Positions 44,970 through 53,827 of a stretch of DNA of 64,000 bases are shown here, in pieces; position 1 is the first letter of the stretch; every line of letters starts with the position of its first letter. The notes beneath the pieces were generated by a model. The model saw nothing but the letters and a program-made list of their open reading frames with translations. It was not told the DNA's origin and did not search any database. The DNA comes from CAVOOW01 sp963697675 (GTDB lineage Bacteria > Actinomycetota > Actinomycetes > JACCUZ01). The stretch is from contig CAVOOW010000007.1 in assembly GCA_963697675.1 (NCBI GenBank), positions 1 through 64,000 of the forward strand. Direction: 5' to 3'. Both the position numbers and the translations under genes were made by a program.

Positions 44970-46488
44970 TCACGAGCTCACCTCGCCGCTGGCCGGCTGA
45001 CCGAGCGCGGCCCAGCCGGCGGTGCCCTGGGTCAGGCTGTGGTCCTCGCTGGCCCGATGCTGCCGGTCGTCGGCGCCGGCGGCGTGGTGGTCCAGGATCG
45101 AGGCGAGGTCGGCCTCGGCGAACCGGGCGTGGACCGCGGCATGCCCGAGCGCCCAGTCGACCTGCTCGGTGCCGACGCAGCTTGGCGAGTGGTCGACCGC
45201 CTCGGCCATCTTGACCCGCATCCTCGGCGGTGCCCGCGGCGGCGGCCTCGACCAGCCACAGCCGGGCGCCGTCGCCCAGAGCCGAGGAACTCGGCCTCCG
45301 CGGCGGTCGTCGGGCCTTCGGTGCGCGATCGAGCGCGCCCGGCCGGGGCGGGCGGGAAGTGCGCGTCGTCGATCGTCGGGCTGCCCGGTGTCGCCCGGGC
45401 GTGGCGGGCGACCTCGACCGGGCCCGTCGTCGCCGACGTGCACGATGACGACCTGCTCGCCGTCGCCGCGCCGTGGACCCGGACCCAGACCGTCTGCGCC
45501 GAGCAGCGGGTGCGGCACCGAGTACTGGCCGCCGTCGAAGGTGACCATCGGCGTGTTGGCCGCGACCATGCGGGTCACCCCGAACGACGACCGTGTGCGG
45601 CGGCGTCGGGCAGCGGGTGCAGCCGGACCTGCTCCTCGGCGAGCATCTCGACCGGGGCGCGGCGGGTCACCCGATGCACGCGGGCGTTGACCTGCTCGCA
45701 GAACGCCTCGCACGCCGCCTCCAGCTCGGCGAACGAGGCGTAGCTCGTCGAGCAGGTTGGTGTCGTTGGGCACCAGGTCGGCCTTGGCGAGCTTCACCGT
45801 CGACTCCGACGCCGCCCTTGGACGCCGGGTCCGCCGGCTCGCAGGTGTGCACGGTCACCCCGTAGTGGCGGGCGAACGCCGACGACCTGCGGGTTGCGCA
45901 CCGCGATCCCGGCGACATGCTCGATCGTGACGGTCTTCTCGTTGTCGGTCAACACATACGTCGGCGCCCCACCGAGGCGGCGCAGCGTCACGTCCAGCGC
46001 GGCGAACACGCTCGGCGCGGTCTTGTCCCGCAGCGCCAGCACCACCCGGAACCGCGACCAGGCCAGCCACGCGCAGAACAACACCGTCTTGACCCCGTCG
46101 ATGCGCGGGCCGTCGCCGAAGTCGTACTGCAGCCACATGCCCGGCTCGGTCACCCACGGCCGGTGCACCCGCACCCGGCCGGCCTTGAACGTCGCGGCGG
46201 ACCCGCGCGACCGCGCGGCGGGTCGTGCGCTCCGAACCGGCATAGCCCATCGCGAGCAGCTTGGCGTGGGCCTTGTCCGCGCGGATCTTGCCCCGGGAGT
46301 GCTCCATCCACTCCTCGACTTGGGCAGGAACTCATCGATCAACTGCGGCGAGCCGCCGGACGCTCCGAGAGCCCGCCCGCCTCCCGGCGCCGCGACATAG
46401 CCGGCCACGGTGTGATGGGAACAGCCCAGCCAGCTCCCCGGCGTCACGCAACGATCCGGTCAAGTCGAAACGCTTCAAGTATTTCCAT
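44970..46488 (-). pseudogene. istA: istA transposase (IS21), multiply frameshifted
   Basis: From ATG 46488 (GGGGAG upstream) the pieces are, in changing frames: FDLTGSLRDAGELAG and HHTVAGYVAA (HTH), EPGMWLQYDFGDGPRIDGVKTVLFCAWLAWSRFRVVLALRDKTAPSVFAALDVTLRRLGGAPTYVLTDNEKTVTIEHVAG (DDE core with two Asp), then MVTFDGGQYSVPHPLLG and ALGHAAVHARFAEADLASILDHHA near the end. Six or more frame changes make it non-functional as read. Confidence 0.8.
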
Positions 46489-46514
46489 GATCTCCCCTGC
46501 AGACTTCACGGTGT

Positions 46515-46566
46515 CCCTTCTCGGACGCGGATGGCGCTTCAGCACGCCAAGCGCATCCGAGAAGGG
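46515..46566. repeat. Long hairpin at the IS21 remnant end
   Basis: CCCTTCTCGGA (46515-46525) and TCCGAGAAGGG (46556-46566) are perfect 11-bp arms. Between them GGCGCTT and AAGCGC pair again, giving an extended imperfect stem. It lies 27-78 bp upstream of istA and near the junction with the interrupted hydrolase gene. It may be a terminal or subterminal repeat of the element or an operator. Confidence 0.65.
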
Positions 46567-46584
46567 GCCTCAACCGCGGACGCG

Positions 46585-46990
46585 GGCATCGGTCACGCAC
46601 GCAGATGTGCCGTAGGCGGTGTGCCCCCAGCTGTCGCTCGAGAGCAGGCGGCTGTTCGGCAGCAGGGAGGCGGCCTTGACTGCGCCGTCGTAGTTGGTCG
46701 CGGGGTCCCAGTAGTTTCCGACGACCAGCAACGGGTTGACGGTGCAGTGCGTGAACGGCCCCGCATAGGCGTCCTCATCTCGGACCGTCCAGGTGTTCGA
46801 CGCGCAGGGCGATGAGGCCCAGGTCCACAGCCGGCCGAAGTCGGGTGCATTCCGGTCGGCGGCGTCGGCGTAGGTGGGCCAGTTCCCTGCGTTGCGCGGG
46901 TTGATGCCGTCCGTGCACAACACCGTCTGGAAGGTCTCGAAGGAGTTGTCGTACGGGAACTCGTAGCGCAACGCGGCGCGCTGACCGACC
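46585..46990 (-). pseudogene. Middle part of the split TAP-like hydrolase
   Basis: The frame RAALRYEFPYDNSFETFQTVLCTDGINPRNAGNWPTYADAADRNAPDFGRLWTWASSPCASNTWTVRDEDAYAGPFTHCTVNPLLVVGNYWDPATNYDGAV...SSDSWGHTAYGTSACVTDA is the C-terminal half of secreted tripeptidyl-aminopeptidase/TAP-like hydrolases, with the catalytic Asp (NYWDPATNY) and His (SWGHTAYG). The N-terminal ~300 residues with signal peptide and Ser are missing; the fragment abuts the APH gene. Its C-terminus continues at 44541 beyond the IS21 remnant. Confidence 0.8.
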
Positions 46991-46994
46991 AGGG

Positions 46995-47900
46995 TTAGCC
47001 GGAACCGCCGAAGTCGGCGAGGGCCTCGTACACCGCCCGTCGTCCGACCGTGGCAAGCGCCGGGTTCTTGATGCGGTAGTGGTGCGCGGCCCCGAGTCCG
47101 AGGCACAGTGCCCAGCCGCGCCCCCGTGCCCAGGTGGTGTCGTCAACGTCGGCTGCGGCGCGGAACAGCTCGCGGGTGTTGCCGCCGAACAGATACCAGG
47201 CAGGTATCAGGTCACAGGCGGGATCACCGATACCGAGTACGCCGAAGTCGATGACGCCGGTGAGCCGGCCGTGGCGGGTCAGCAGGTTGCCCGGCATGAG
47301 ATCGCCGTGCAACCAGCGGGGCTCACCGTCCCATTGGGGGAGCGCGAGGACTTCTTCCCAGGCGGCGGTCGCGGCCTCTCCGTCGATCGTTCCGTCGGCG
47401 CCCAGGTCGCGGATAGGGGTCCGGACGTCGTAACCGCTGGTGCTCACCGGCCCGCCACGAAACGACCGCGGGGCACCGCTGGCATCGATGCGCCGCAGCG
47501 CAGCGACGAAGCCTCCCAGCTCGATGGCCGCGTCGCGCAGGTCGACGATGGGCTGGTCGGACGCGTTCTCGCCGTCCAGCCAGGCATAGACAGACCATGG
47601 CATCGGGAATCCCTGGCCCGGGACGCCCAGGCCGAGCGGCATCGGCACCTGCAGCGGAAGCTGTGGAGCCAAGCGCGGCAGCCACCGCTGCTCCGTCTCG
47701 ACCTGCCGGGCTACATCACGGATGCGTGGCAGGCGCACCACCATGTCGTCGGCGAGCCGGTACATCGCGTGGTCGGTGCCAGCCGTCGGAAGTCTCTCAA
47801 TGGGCAGATTCGCCCACTGCGGGAACTGATCAGCGATCAGCCTGGCCACCAGAGCTGTGTCGATGCCCGGCTCACCGGAGTGCATCTGCTCGCTGCGCAT
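46995..47900 (-). CDS. Aminoglycoside phosphotransferase-family kinase
   Basis: The 301-aa protein has the N-lobe start LPTAGTDHAMYRLADDMVVRLPR, linker MPWSVYAWLDGENASDQ, catalytic loop WLHGDLMPGNLLTRHGRLTGVIDFGVLGIGDPACDLIPAWYLF with all HxDxxxxN and IDF residues. It belongs to the large APH group whose natural substrates are mostly unknown. Start ATG 47900, or the internal ATG (MHSGEP) 15 bp later. Its 3' end touches the truncated hydrolase. Confidence 0.92.
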   Translation of the reverse strand: MRSEQMHSGEPGIDTALVARLIADQFPQWANLPIERLPTAGTDHAMYRLADDMVVRLPRIRDVARQVETEQRWLPRLAPQLPLQVPMPLGLGVPGQGFPMPWSVYAWLDGENASDQPIVDLRDAAIELGGFVAALRRIDASGAPRSFRGGPVSTSGYDVRTPIRDLGADGTIDGEAATAAWEEVLALPQWDGEPRWLHGDLMPGNLLTRHGRLTGVIDFGVLGIGDPACDLIPAWYLFGGNTRELFRAAADVDDTTWARGRGWALCLGLGAAHHYRIKNPALATVGRRAVYEALADFGGSG

Positions 47901-48145
47901 GGCCGCCCTTTCCGCGTACGAACGAGGGGACTCGTCCGCAGCCAGGCAAACTACCCGGCCGGCCTATACGGGCTGGACCGCGGCCGGGGCTGTCCGGCGT
48001 AGTGTGCGAGGGCACGCACACTCTTGAGACTCCTGGGTGAGTCGGCCCGCCGGAAGCATCGCTCCTCAAGAGCATGTGGACACCCATCGCGGTTCGCAGC
48101 CCAGCCCCGGCCATCGAGTGAGAATCGGCACACCGGGAGAAGGAC

Positions 48146-49068
48146 ATGCTGGTTCAGCGTCGCGCCTTGTCGCTTCCGTCAGGGCTTTGGTGGCGCGTCC
48201 TTCCGGCCGCGGTTGCACTCGTACTCACCGGCTGCTCCGCGAGCGACAGTGGGGCTGCCGCGACGTCCTCCGTCGGTGTCGTCACCTGCACCGTCGGCGT
48301 CAGCGTCGGTGGGCCCCGCCTCGAGCAAGTACCCGAATGCCATAGTGGTACTGGGGCATTCGGGCACAACCGGTGCGGAGTCGAACCCGTCCTCACCCGG
48401 CAACGATGACACGCGGAACTCATGGGCGACCGGCGACAACCCCGCCGTGAACAGCGTCTACGCCCGCCTCCTCGCGTTGAACCCGGCCGTACGCGGACAC
48501 AACACCAACCTGGGCGTCGACGGCACAAACGTGGACGACCTCGGCGACCAGGTCGACAGTGCGCTTGCCCTCAAGCCGCTACCCGACCTGTTCATGATCC
48601 AGGAAGTCGACAACGACATGCAGTGCGATGGCACCGACCCGGACAACTACCTGCGGTTCGCCAAGTCGATGTCCGACCAGCTGGCGAAGATCACGGCCGA
48701 GGCTCCCAGGGCCACCATCCTGCTTGTCAGCAGTCCTCCCGGAACGGTCGAGAACTACGGCACGATCGCTTCCCGCCTCCCGGCCGCCAAGGCCGCGAAC
48801 ACCGGCACCGGTCTGTGCGCCCTGTTTGGTCCATCGGGTAGGGCCGTCCCCAAGCACTGGCGCTACCAGGACCAAGTCATCCGTGCCTATCAAGCGCGGC
48901 TCGCCGCCCGTCTGCAAGCAGTTCCCGACCTGCCGCTACGACGGTGGTGCGCTGTATCGCATGGTCATCAGCGCAGAGGACCTCGCCGGCGACGGCCTTC
49001 ACCTCTCGGTTGCGGGTCATCGCAAGCAGGCCGCTCTCGAGTGGCGAGTCCTCGGACTCGACTCGTAG
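48146..49068 (+). CDS. SGNH/GDSL-type lipoprotein hydrolase (two frameshifts)
   Basis: The corrected protein is ~307 residues. The lipoprotein signal peptide ends LVLTGCSAS. Frame changes near 48265 and 48924 link it to SKYPNAIVVLGHSGTTGAESNPSSPGNDDTRNSWATGDNPAVNSVYARLLALNP, with the SGNH block I Ser in GHSGTTG, then NTNLGVDGTNVDDLGDQV, and block V DGLHLSVAGHRKQAALEWRVL with Asp and His. The usual GDS is GHS. It would be a membrane-anchored esterase or lipase-like enzyme. Both breaks are at or near C/G runs. Confidence 0.8.
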
Positions 49069-49138
49069 CTCTGGTCGACGATCGAACCGATCGCCAGCGT
49101 CCAGAGGGGAACGCGTCACGCGCCGAACAATCGGCGAC

Positions 49139-49306
49139 TCAGGCGGGCGCGAGGTGATCGACAATCCGGCGCAGCCTCCACGAAATGCGAAGCCGTCGAG
49201 GCGGAAGCGCACCCTGGGTGACGACAACAGGGGCGTCCGGGAGCGCGGATCGGCCGGATGCGCGGTTGGCCGCTATCGCTACATGCACGGCGAGCAGGTT
49301 GTCCAT
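49139..49306 (-). CDS. Small basic protein (55 aa)
   Basis: ATG 49306 follows a strong AGAGGAG ribosome site by six bases, deciding the start. The peptide MDNLLAVHVAIAANRASGRSALPDAPVVVTQ... ends in an Arg-rich helix (RRLRISWRLRRIVDHLAPA). No family was recognised. The ribosome site is the main evidence. Confidence 0.5.
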   Translation of the reverse strand: MDNLLAVHVAIAANRASGRSALPDAPVVVTQGALPPRRLRISWRLRRIVDHLAPA

Positions 49307-49453
49307 CGTGATCTCCTCTGGTTGCGGTGCTCGAGGCGAGCACCTCCTCGTTCGGGTCTTCACGACGACGACGAACGAGAACGCCACGATGGACACCCCT
49401 GGAGTGCAAAGCCGCCGCGTCTTGAACGGATCAGATGGGCCGACTGGGAGACG

Positions 49454-49957
49454 TCACAGCACGAGGTACTGGCGTCCGTCGAGCAGTTCACGGACGGCGT
49501 CCAGGTGGCCGGCATGGGTGGCGGTCTCGACCAGGACGTGCACCAGCACGGTGCGGAGATCGGGGAAGTGAAGCCCTGCCGACTCCCACCAGTCCTCTGG
49601 CTGCGCCGGCGCGTCGTCCAGGCGGCGTGCAGCGATGATCTCGTCGGAGCGGTCGATCGCCGAGTGGTAGGCCTGCAGGACTCCCTCAACGGGCTCAGTC
49701 GGGTCTACCCGCCAGTCGCCGTTGTCACCCTCGGGCCAGAAGTCGAGGGGCTCGCCCGCAACGACGACCTCGAACCAATAGCGTTCGTCGGAGAGAGTCA
49801 GGTGCCGGACGAGTCCGAGGCAGGACCAGCCGGACGGCAGCACCGGACGGCGCAGCTGGTCGTCGGTGAGGCCATCCAGTTGGCTGATCACGTGGTGACG
49901 CTGACCGGTGAGGCGGCCGAGCAGCAGGGCGCGTTCCGCGGAGTCGTCGACGGGCAC
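49454..49957 (-). CDS. DinB/DUF664-family protein
   Basis: The 167-aa protein has RALLLGRLTGQRHHVISQLDGLTDDQLRRPVLPSGWSCLGLVRHLTLSDERYWFEVVVAG and a C-terminal TVLVHVLVETATHAGHLDAVRELLDG, the four-helix DUF664/DinB signature with its metal-site His residues. It may be a mycothiol-dependent transferase by family; the substrate is unknown. Cytoplasmic, single gene. Confidence 0.92.
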   Translation of the reverse strand: MPVDDSAERALLLGRLTGQRHHVISQLDGLTDDQLRRPVLPSGWSCLGLVRHLTLSDERYWFEVVVAGEPLDFWPEGDNGDWRVDPTEPVEGVLQAYHSAIDRSDEIIAARRLDDAPAQPEDWWESAGLHFPDLRTVLVHVLVETATHAGHLDAVRELLDGRQYLVL

Positions 49958-50001
49958 GGCATCAGGCTAGGCGACTCCTGGCAGCTGCCGAATCGCGACA
50001 G

Positions 50002-50307
50002 CTAGCGATGCCGGTTCACGCGGATGTGGGCGACACCGGTGGCAAGGTCGACCCGGCTACGCGGTGGTGCTTCCCGTTCCTCGTCATCGCGGATGACCTC
50101 TTCGGTGCGACGCTGGGCGAGCTCGTCGGCCTTTCCAGGCGACAGGGTGGCGTGCAGCAGCTCGAAGCCGGTGGAACTGACCTGCGCATCCTTGCGCCAG
50201 GACATCAGCCCGCGGCGCCGGATGCGGAGCAACAGCTGGTCGATCGCCGCAACCGCCAGCAAGAGCAGAACCAGCCCAGGCAAAGTCAGTGCAACAGCGA
50301 CTTCCAT
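50002..50307 (-). CDS. DUF6191-like membrane protein
   Basis: The 101-aa protein has one N-terminal helix (ALTLPGLVLLLLAVAAIDQLLL), a basic stop (RIRRRGLMSWRKD) and STGFELLHATLSPGKADELAQRRTEEVIRDDEEREAPPRSRVDLATGVAHIRV, the conserved tail of DUF6191 proteins. No function is known. It diverges from the transglutaminase-like gene. Confidence 0.82.
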   Translation of the reverse strand: MEVAVALTLPGLVLLLLAVAAIDQLLLRIRRRGLMSWRKDAQVSSTGFELLHATLSPGKADELAQRRTEEVIRDDEEREAPPRSRVDLATGVAHIRVNRHR

Positions 50308-50382
50308 GTCTGCACGCTAGCCCGTGTCGTGGCGGCAACGCGCGCGATCGCCTGTCGTACCCCGCACCTAGCATGCGTGGAC

Positions 50383-51213
50383 ATGAGTGACCAGACGTTC
50401 GACTACAGCCGCCCGGGCCCGCTCACCAGTCTTGAACCAGCTCAGGTCGACCTGGGCGAAGGGCTCGGTGTGGATGCCGTCTCGATCTGCGAGGCTGCAC
50501 AGGCTCTGGTGGTGGAGCCCGATGACGCGACGGCCGCCGGAGTGCCCGAGCAGCGGCTCGCGGAGCGCAACATCAGATCCGCCAGGGCGTTGATCGACGT
50601 GTTGACGGCGCTCGATCCTCGCCCCTTGCACCACCCGCGCCAGACGCAGTCGCGCGTGGTCGGCACGTGCCGGCACTTCGCACTGCTCAGCTGTGCACTC
50701 CTTCGGCTGCAGGGCATCCCGGCCAGGGCGAGATGCGGATTCGCGACCTACTTCATCAAGGGGAAGAGCGTCGATCACTGGGTTACTGAGTATCGGAGGG
50801 ACAGCGACGCTCGCTGGGTCCGCATCGACACCGAGGTGCTCGGCACGGCTCTTGTTCCCGACGCCACTGATCTGGCGGTGGGCGAATTCCTGACCGGCGG
50901 CGAAGCCTGGGAGAGATACCGTGCCGGGTCGATAGATCCGGACTCGTTCGGCGTCGCTGGCGTGGACTACGCGTGGGGTATCGGGGAGATCCGCGGGAAC
51001 GCGATCCGCGATCTGGCGGCGCTGTGCAAGGTCGAGATGTTGCCGTGGGACGAGTGGGGCCGCATGGACGCGTCCTACAAGGGGAGGACGGGAGCCGACT
51101 ACGACGTCCTGATTGACAAGGTTGCGGCCGCCTGCGCCAGCGACGACCCAACGGTCATCGCCGCCGCGTATGCGAGTGAAGACCTCATGGTGCCCAACCA
51201 TATGATCGTCTGA
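50383..51213 (+). CDS. Transglutaminase-like domain protein
   Basis: The 276-aa protein from ATG 50383 has a transglutaminase-like Cys-His-Asp triad: VGTCRHFALLSCALLRLQGIPARARCGFATYF, KSVDHWVTEYRRD and RWVRIDTE. No signal peptide is present, so it is cytoplasmic. These proteins are often amidases or proteases. Substrate is unknown. Confidence 0.9.
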   Translation: MSDQTFDYSRPGPLTSLEPAQVDLGEGLGVDAVSICEAAQALVVEPDDATAAGVPEQRLAERNIRSARALIDVLTALDPRPLHHPRQTQSRVVGTCRHFALLSCALLRLQGIPARARCGFATYFIKGKSVDHWVTEYRRDSDARWVRIDTEVLGTALVPDATDLAVGEFLTGGEAWERYRAGSIDPDSFGVAGVDYAWGIGEIRGNAIRDLAALCKVEMLPWDEWGRMDASYKGRTGADYDVLIDKVAAACASDDPTVIAAAYASEDLMVPNHMIV

Positions 51214-51496
51214 TCATCGGACGACGCAGCGCCCGTACTCGAGATGGCCCGGCCTGAACGCGGCGGAAGGCACTGATCACCAGCTGTTGAGGCGTCGCAC
51301 CAACCCTCCAGCGAGATCGCAGAGATCGACGACCTGGCGCACGTCGCTTCGGCCGTGCCCGTCGACGATCGTCCCGACCTCGATCATTCCGACCGCATTC
51401 AGGAAGGAGAACGTCCGGAACCGGACCTAGCATGCTGATCAGGACGCACGGTGAGCGCGCGTCCCCTGGTTGATCCTTCGAGACAGAGGAGCAAGC

Positions 51497-51880
51497 GTGC
51501 AATCTCGGTCGCAAGGCATGTGGTGGGGAACGGCCATCGAGGCACCGGACCCCGGCGCGCTGGCGAGGTTCTACTCCGACCTGCTCGAGTGGCCCATCGG
51601 GCACGAGGAACCGGGCACGGCCATCCTTGCCGCCCCCGAAGGGTCCATCTTCGTCGTGTTCCAGCAGGCGATCGACTACCAAGCCCCGGTCTGGCCGCCT
51701 GTCGACGGTGAGCAGCGTCCGATGATGCACTTCGACTTCCAGGTCGGAGACCTCGATTCCGCGGTCGCCGAGGCGGTTGCCCTCGGGGCGACCGTGGCTG
51801 CGCACCAACCTCAGCAGAACGTCCGGGTGCTCCTCGACCCTGCCGGGCACCCGTTCTGCCTCTGCCTCGACCAGGACTAG
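51497..51880 (+). CDS. VOC-family protein
   Basis: The 127-aa protein starts at GTG 51497 behind GAGGAGC (the ATG for MWWG is 24 bp later). WGTAIEAPDPGALARFYSDLLEWPI, MHFDFQVGDLDSAVAEAVALGA and DPAGHPFCLCLD give a full VOC dimer half with His/Glu-like ligand positions. Function is unknown; it faces another VOC gene convergently. Confidence 0.88.
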   Translation: MQSRSQGMWWGTAIEAPDPGALARFYSDLLEWPIGHEEPGTAILAAPEGSIFVVFQQAIDYQAPVWPPVDGEQRPMMHFDFQVGDLDSAVAEAVALGATVAAHQPQQNVRVLLDPAGHPFCLCLDQD

Positions 51881-51896
51881 TCGCCCCGGAGTGCGT

Positions 51897-52334
51897 CTAA
51901 GGGCTGGCAGTGGCGCGCTGCATGAACATCCAGCGGTGCCCCTCGACGTCCTCGACGCGATAGAGGCGACTGCCGTCCGGACCCGACTCGATGCCGGACA
52001 GCATCGACGCTCCAGCATCTTTCGCGCGTTCGAAGTGGGCGACTACGTCGTCGACATAGACGAGGACGCCGTCGATGACCCAGGGAGCGGCGGACCAGGC
52101 CGCAGCCGCCTCGCAGTGAGTTCTATGAAGCAGGGGGCCTTCGTAGTCAGGCGTGGGTGTCGCCAGCATGACCAGGCCATGACCCGTCGACATCTCACCG
52201 TGTGCGAGCACGCCGCTCTCGTCCAGCCATCGCTCGCGCTCCTCGAAGCCGAAGGCGCTCGACAGCCACGCCATCGCCGCGGGTCCGTCGGCGTAGGCGA
52301 GCATGGGCACCACACCCTGCGAGAAGTCGTCCAT
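51897..52334 (-). CDS. VOC/PhnB-like protein
   Basis: The 145-aa protein (VVPMLAYADGPAAMAWLSSAFGFEERERWLDESGVLAHGEMSTGHGLVMLATPTPDYEGP...VYVDDVVAHFERAKDAGASML...YRVEDVEGHRWMFMQ) is a PhnB/glyoxalase-like fold. It ends 16 bp from the VOC gene at 51497 (convergent). A typical bleomycin-resistance-like or epimerase-like fold; no substrate. Confidence 0.9.
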   Translation of the reverse strand: MDDFSQGVVPMLAYADGPAAMAWLSSAFGFEERERWLDESGVLAHGEMSTGHGLVMLATPTPDYEGPLLHRTHCEAAAAWSAAPWVIDGVLVYVDDVVAHFERAKDAGASMLSGIESGPDGSRLYRVEDVEGHRWMFMQRATASP

Positions 52335-52382
52335 ACCATCCCTCCGCTTGCAGATTCACGAGATTCCTGGAGCGAGTGTCGC

Positions 52383-53102
52383 TCACGGCTTTGCGAGGGC
52401 GACTGTGCGCCGAGCGTCGCGCCACGCGATCCGGGCCGTACGTAGTCGAGGAGAGGTCACGTTCTCCCCGCGACGTCTTGCACGCATCTGGTCGATCAGC
52501 CAGGCGGGTGCGTTCGCCTGCTCGATGGCACGGCTCTTGGTCAGCAGCTCGCCGGTTGCCAACGTGTGTCGGCCGCGAGCCATCGATGTCAGGCCGAGGT
52601 CCGTCATGACGGGGTCGAGCCACAGTGTCGGGCGGCGGGCAGCCCAGGACCAGTAGCCGGTCAGCTCGGAGCGTGCCGCGTCCCGCAGGTCGTCGTCGCT
52701 CATCGCTGGCAACACCTGGAGCGGCGCGCGCCCGAAGACCGCGTAGCCATGCCGGACGAGTTCGGCCCTCACGACTCCGGACAGGATTCTATGTACGAGC
52801 GACCCGTGGGTCCAGGTCGGGTGAATGGCATCGGCGTCAAGCAGTTGAGCAGCGTTGACGTAGACGCATCCGAGCTTCAGACCCGCGCCCGAACCCTCAT
52901 CGAGGGCGCGATGAATCGTCGTGAGGATGGTCTGACGAGTGCTGTCGACCGGACCATCGACCAGGGCCACGAGGTCGAGGTCGCTCACGTGGGGGACGTA
53001 GTCGTCGGTCGCCACCGAGCCACCGACGAGCAGATCCGTGACCCAACCGAGGTGCTCCAGCTCTGTCGCCAGTTCCCCGACAACGAGGGGCGGTGCGGTC
53101 AC
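52383..53102 (-). CDS. Nucleotidyltransferase (aminoglycoside adenylyltransferase-like)
   Basis: The 239-aa protein has the pol-beta nucleotidyltransferase motif LLVGGSVATDDYVPHVSDLDLVALVDG (GG/GS-x-DxD), followed by a helical C-terminal domain resembling the AadA partner (AARSELTGYWSWAARRPTLWLDP...TGELLTKSRAIE). It may adenylylate a small molecule, but resistance is unproven. It diverges from the DUF1990-like fragment. Confidence 0.88.
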   Translation of the reverse strand: MTAPPLVVGELATELEHLGWVTDLLVGGSVATDDYVPHVSDLDLVALVDGPVDSTRQTILTTIHRALDEGSGAGLKLGCVYVNAAQLLDADAIHPTWTHGSLVHRILSGVVRAELVRHGYAVFGRAPLQVLPAMSDDDLRDAARSELTGYWSWAARRPTLWLDPVMTDLGLTSMARGRHTLATGELLTKSRAIEQANAPAWLIDQMRARRRGENVTSPRLRTARIAWRDARRTVALAKP

Positions 53103-53370
53103 GTCGAAACCCAGACCTTCACCGGATTGGACCCGCCATCACGCGCCCATTGTGCCGGTTCTCAGCCGGCGGCGCAGCCGCGTTGCGCTCGGTTGCACCG
53201 GTGGTGACCCTGGTCGACGACACTGTGCTGGTGACGATCCTGCTGCGGCGCCCGTCGTTGTCGGCGCTGACGGCGGCGAACTAAACGTACCGGGAGGTCG
53301 GAGCGACCTCTGGGCCTGCCGCGGTACCGGTCACTCGCCGGCGCGACTCGGCGGGCTCGAGACTCGATCA

Positions 53371-53745
53371 GTGTTCGGCGCGGTGGAGATGCACAGGCGC
53401 GCCGGGCTGGTCGTTCACGCGAGCCATCCGGTCGCGCGGGTTGGTTCCGTTGCCGCGCTCGTCTTCGGCGCATCCAGGTTCGGCTTGGTCCTGCCATGCA
53501 AAGTCGTCTACGTCGTGGAGGAGGCCCGGCGACGTGGTTTCGCGTACGGCACGTTGCCAGGTCACCCGGAGCATGGGGAGGAGTCCTTCATCGTCGTGCA
53601 CGAGCACGACGGATCCGTTGGCCTTCGCATCACCGCGTTCTCCCGGCCGGCAAGCGCGCTGAGCCGCTTGGGTGGACCCCTGACTCGGTGGGTCCAGGAC
53701 TGGATGACCGAGCGCTACCTCGCCGCGGTGTCCGAAGCCGATTGA
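53371..53745 (+). pseudogene. DUF1990-like protein, N-terminus broken
   Basis: The frame from GTG 53371 holds VEMHRRAGLVVHASHPVARVGSVAALVFGASRFGLVLPCKVVYVVEEARRRGFAYGTLPGHPEHGEESFIVVHEHDGSVGLRITAFSRPASALSRLGGP, the DUF1990 core. The expected N-terminus (GLPRYRSLAGATRLG-like) lies just upstream in other frames, so one or two indels are suspected around 53300-53350. Immediately upstream (53198-53284) a short frame VVTLVDDTVLVTILLRRPS looks like a remnant of another gene. Confidence 0.65.
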
Positions 53746-53827
53746 GCAGTTCAGGCCGTCACGCCTGAGGCCCCAGGTGCGACCCCCTTTTGGCCAAGCA
53801 GCAGCCGCCGATCCAACGTGGCTGAGG

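Larger units (their letters stand above)
44542..46584 (-). mobile_element. IS21-family element, decayed, inserted in a hydrolase gene
   Basis: The segment carries istA (transposase) and istB (helper ATPase) remnants in the usual order on the minus strand. It separates two parts of one hydrolase gene. IstB is truncated just after Walker A, so part of the element's downstream end is missing. No target duplication was found at the junctions. A strong hairpin occupies the istA-proximal end. Confidence 0.75.
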
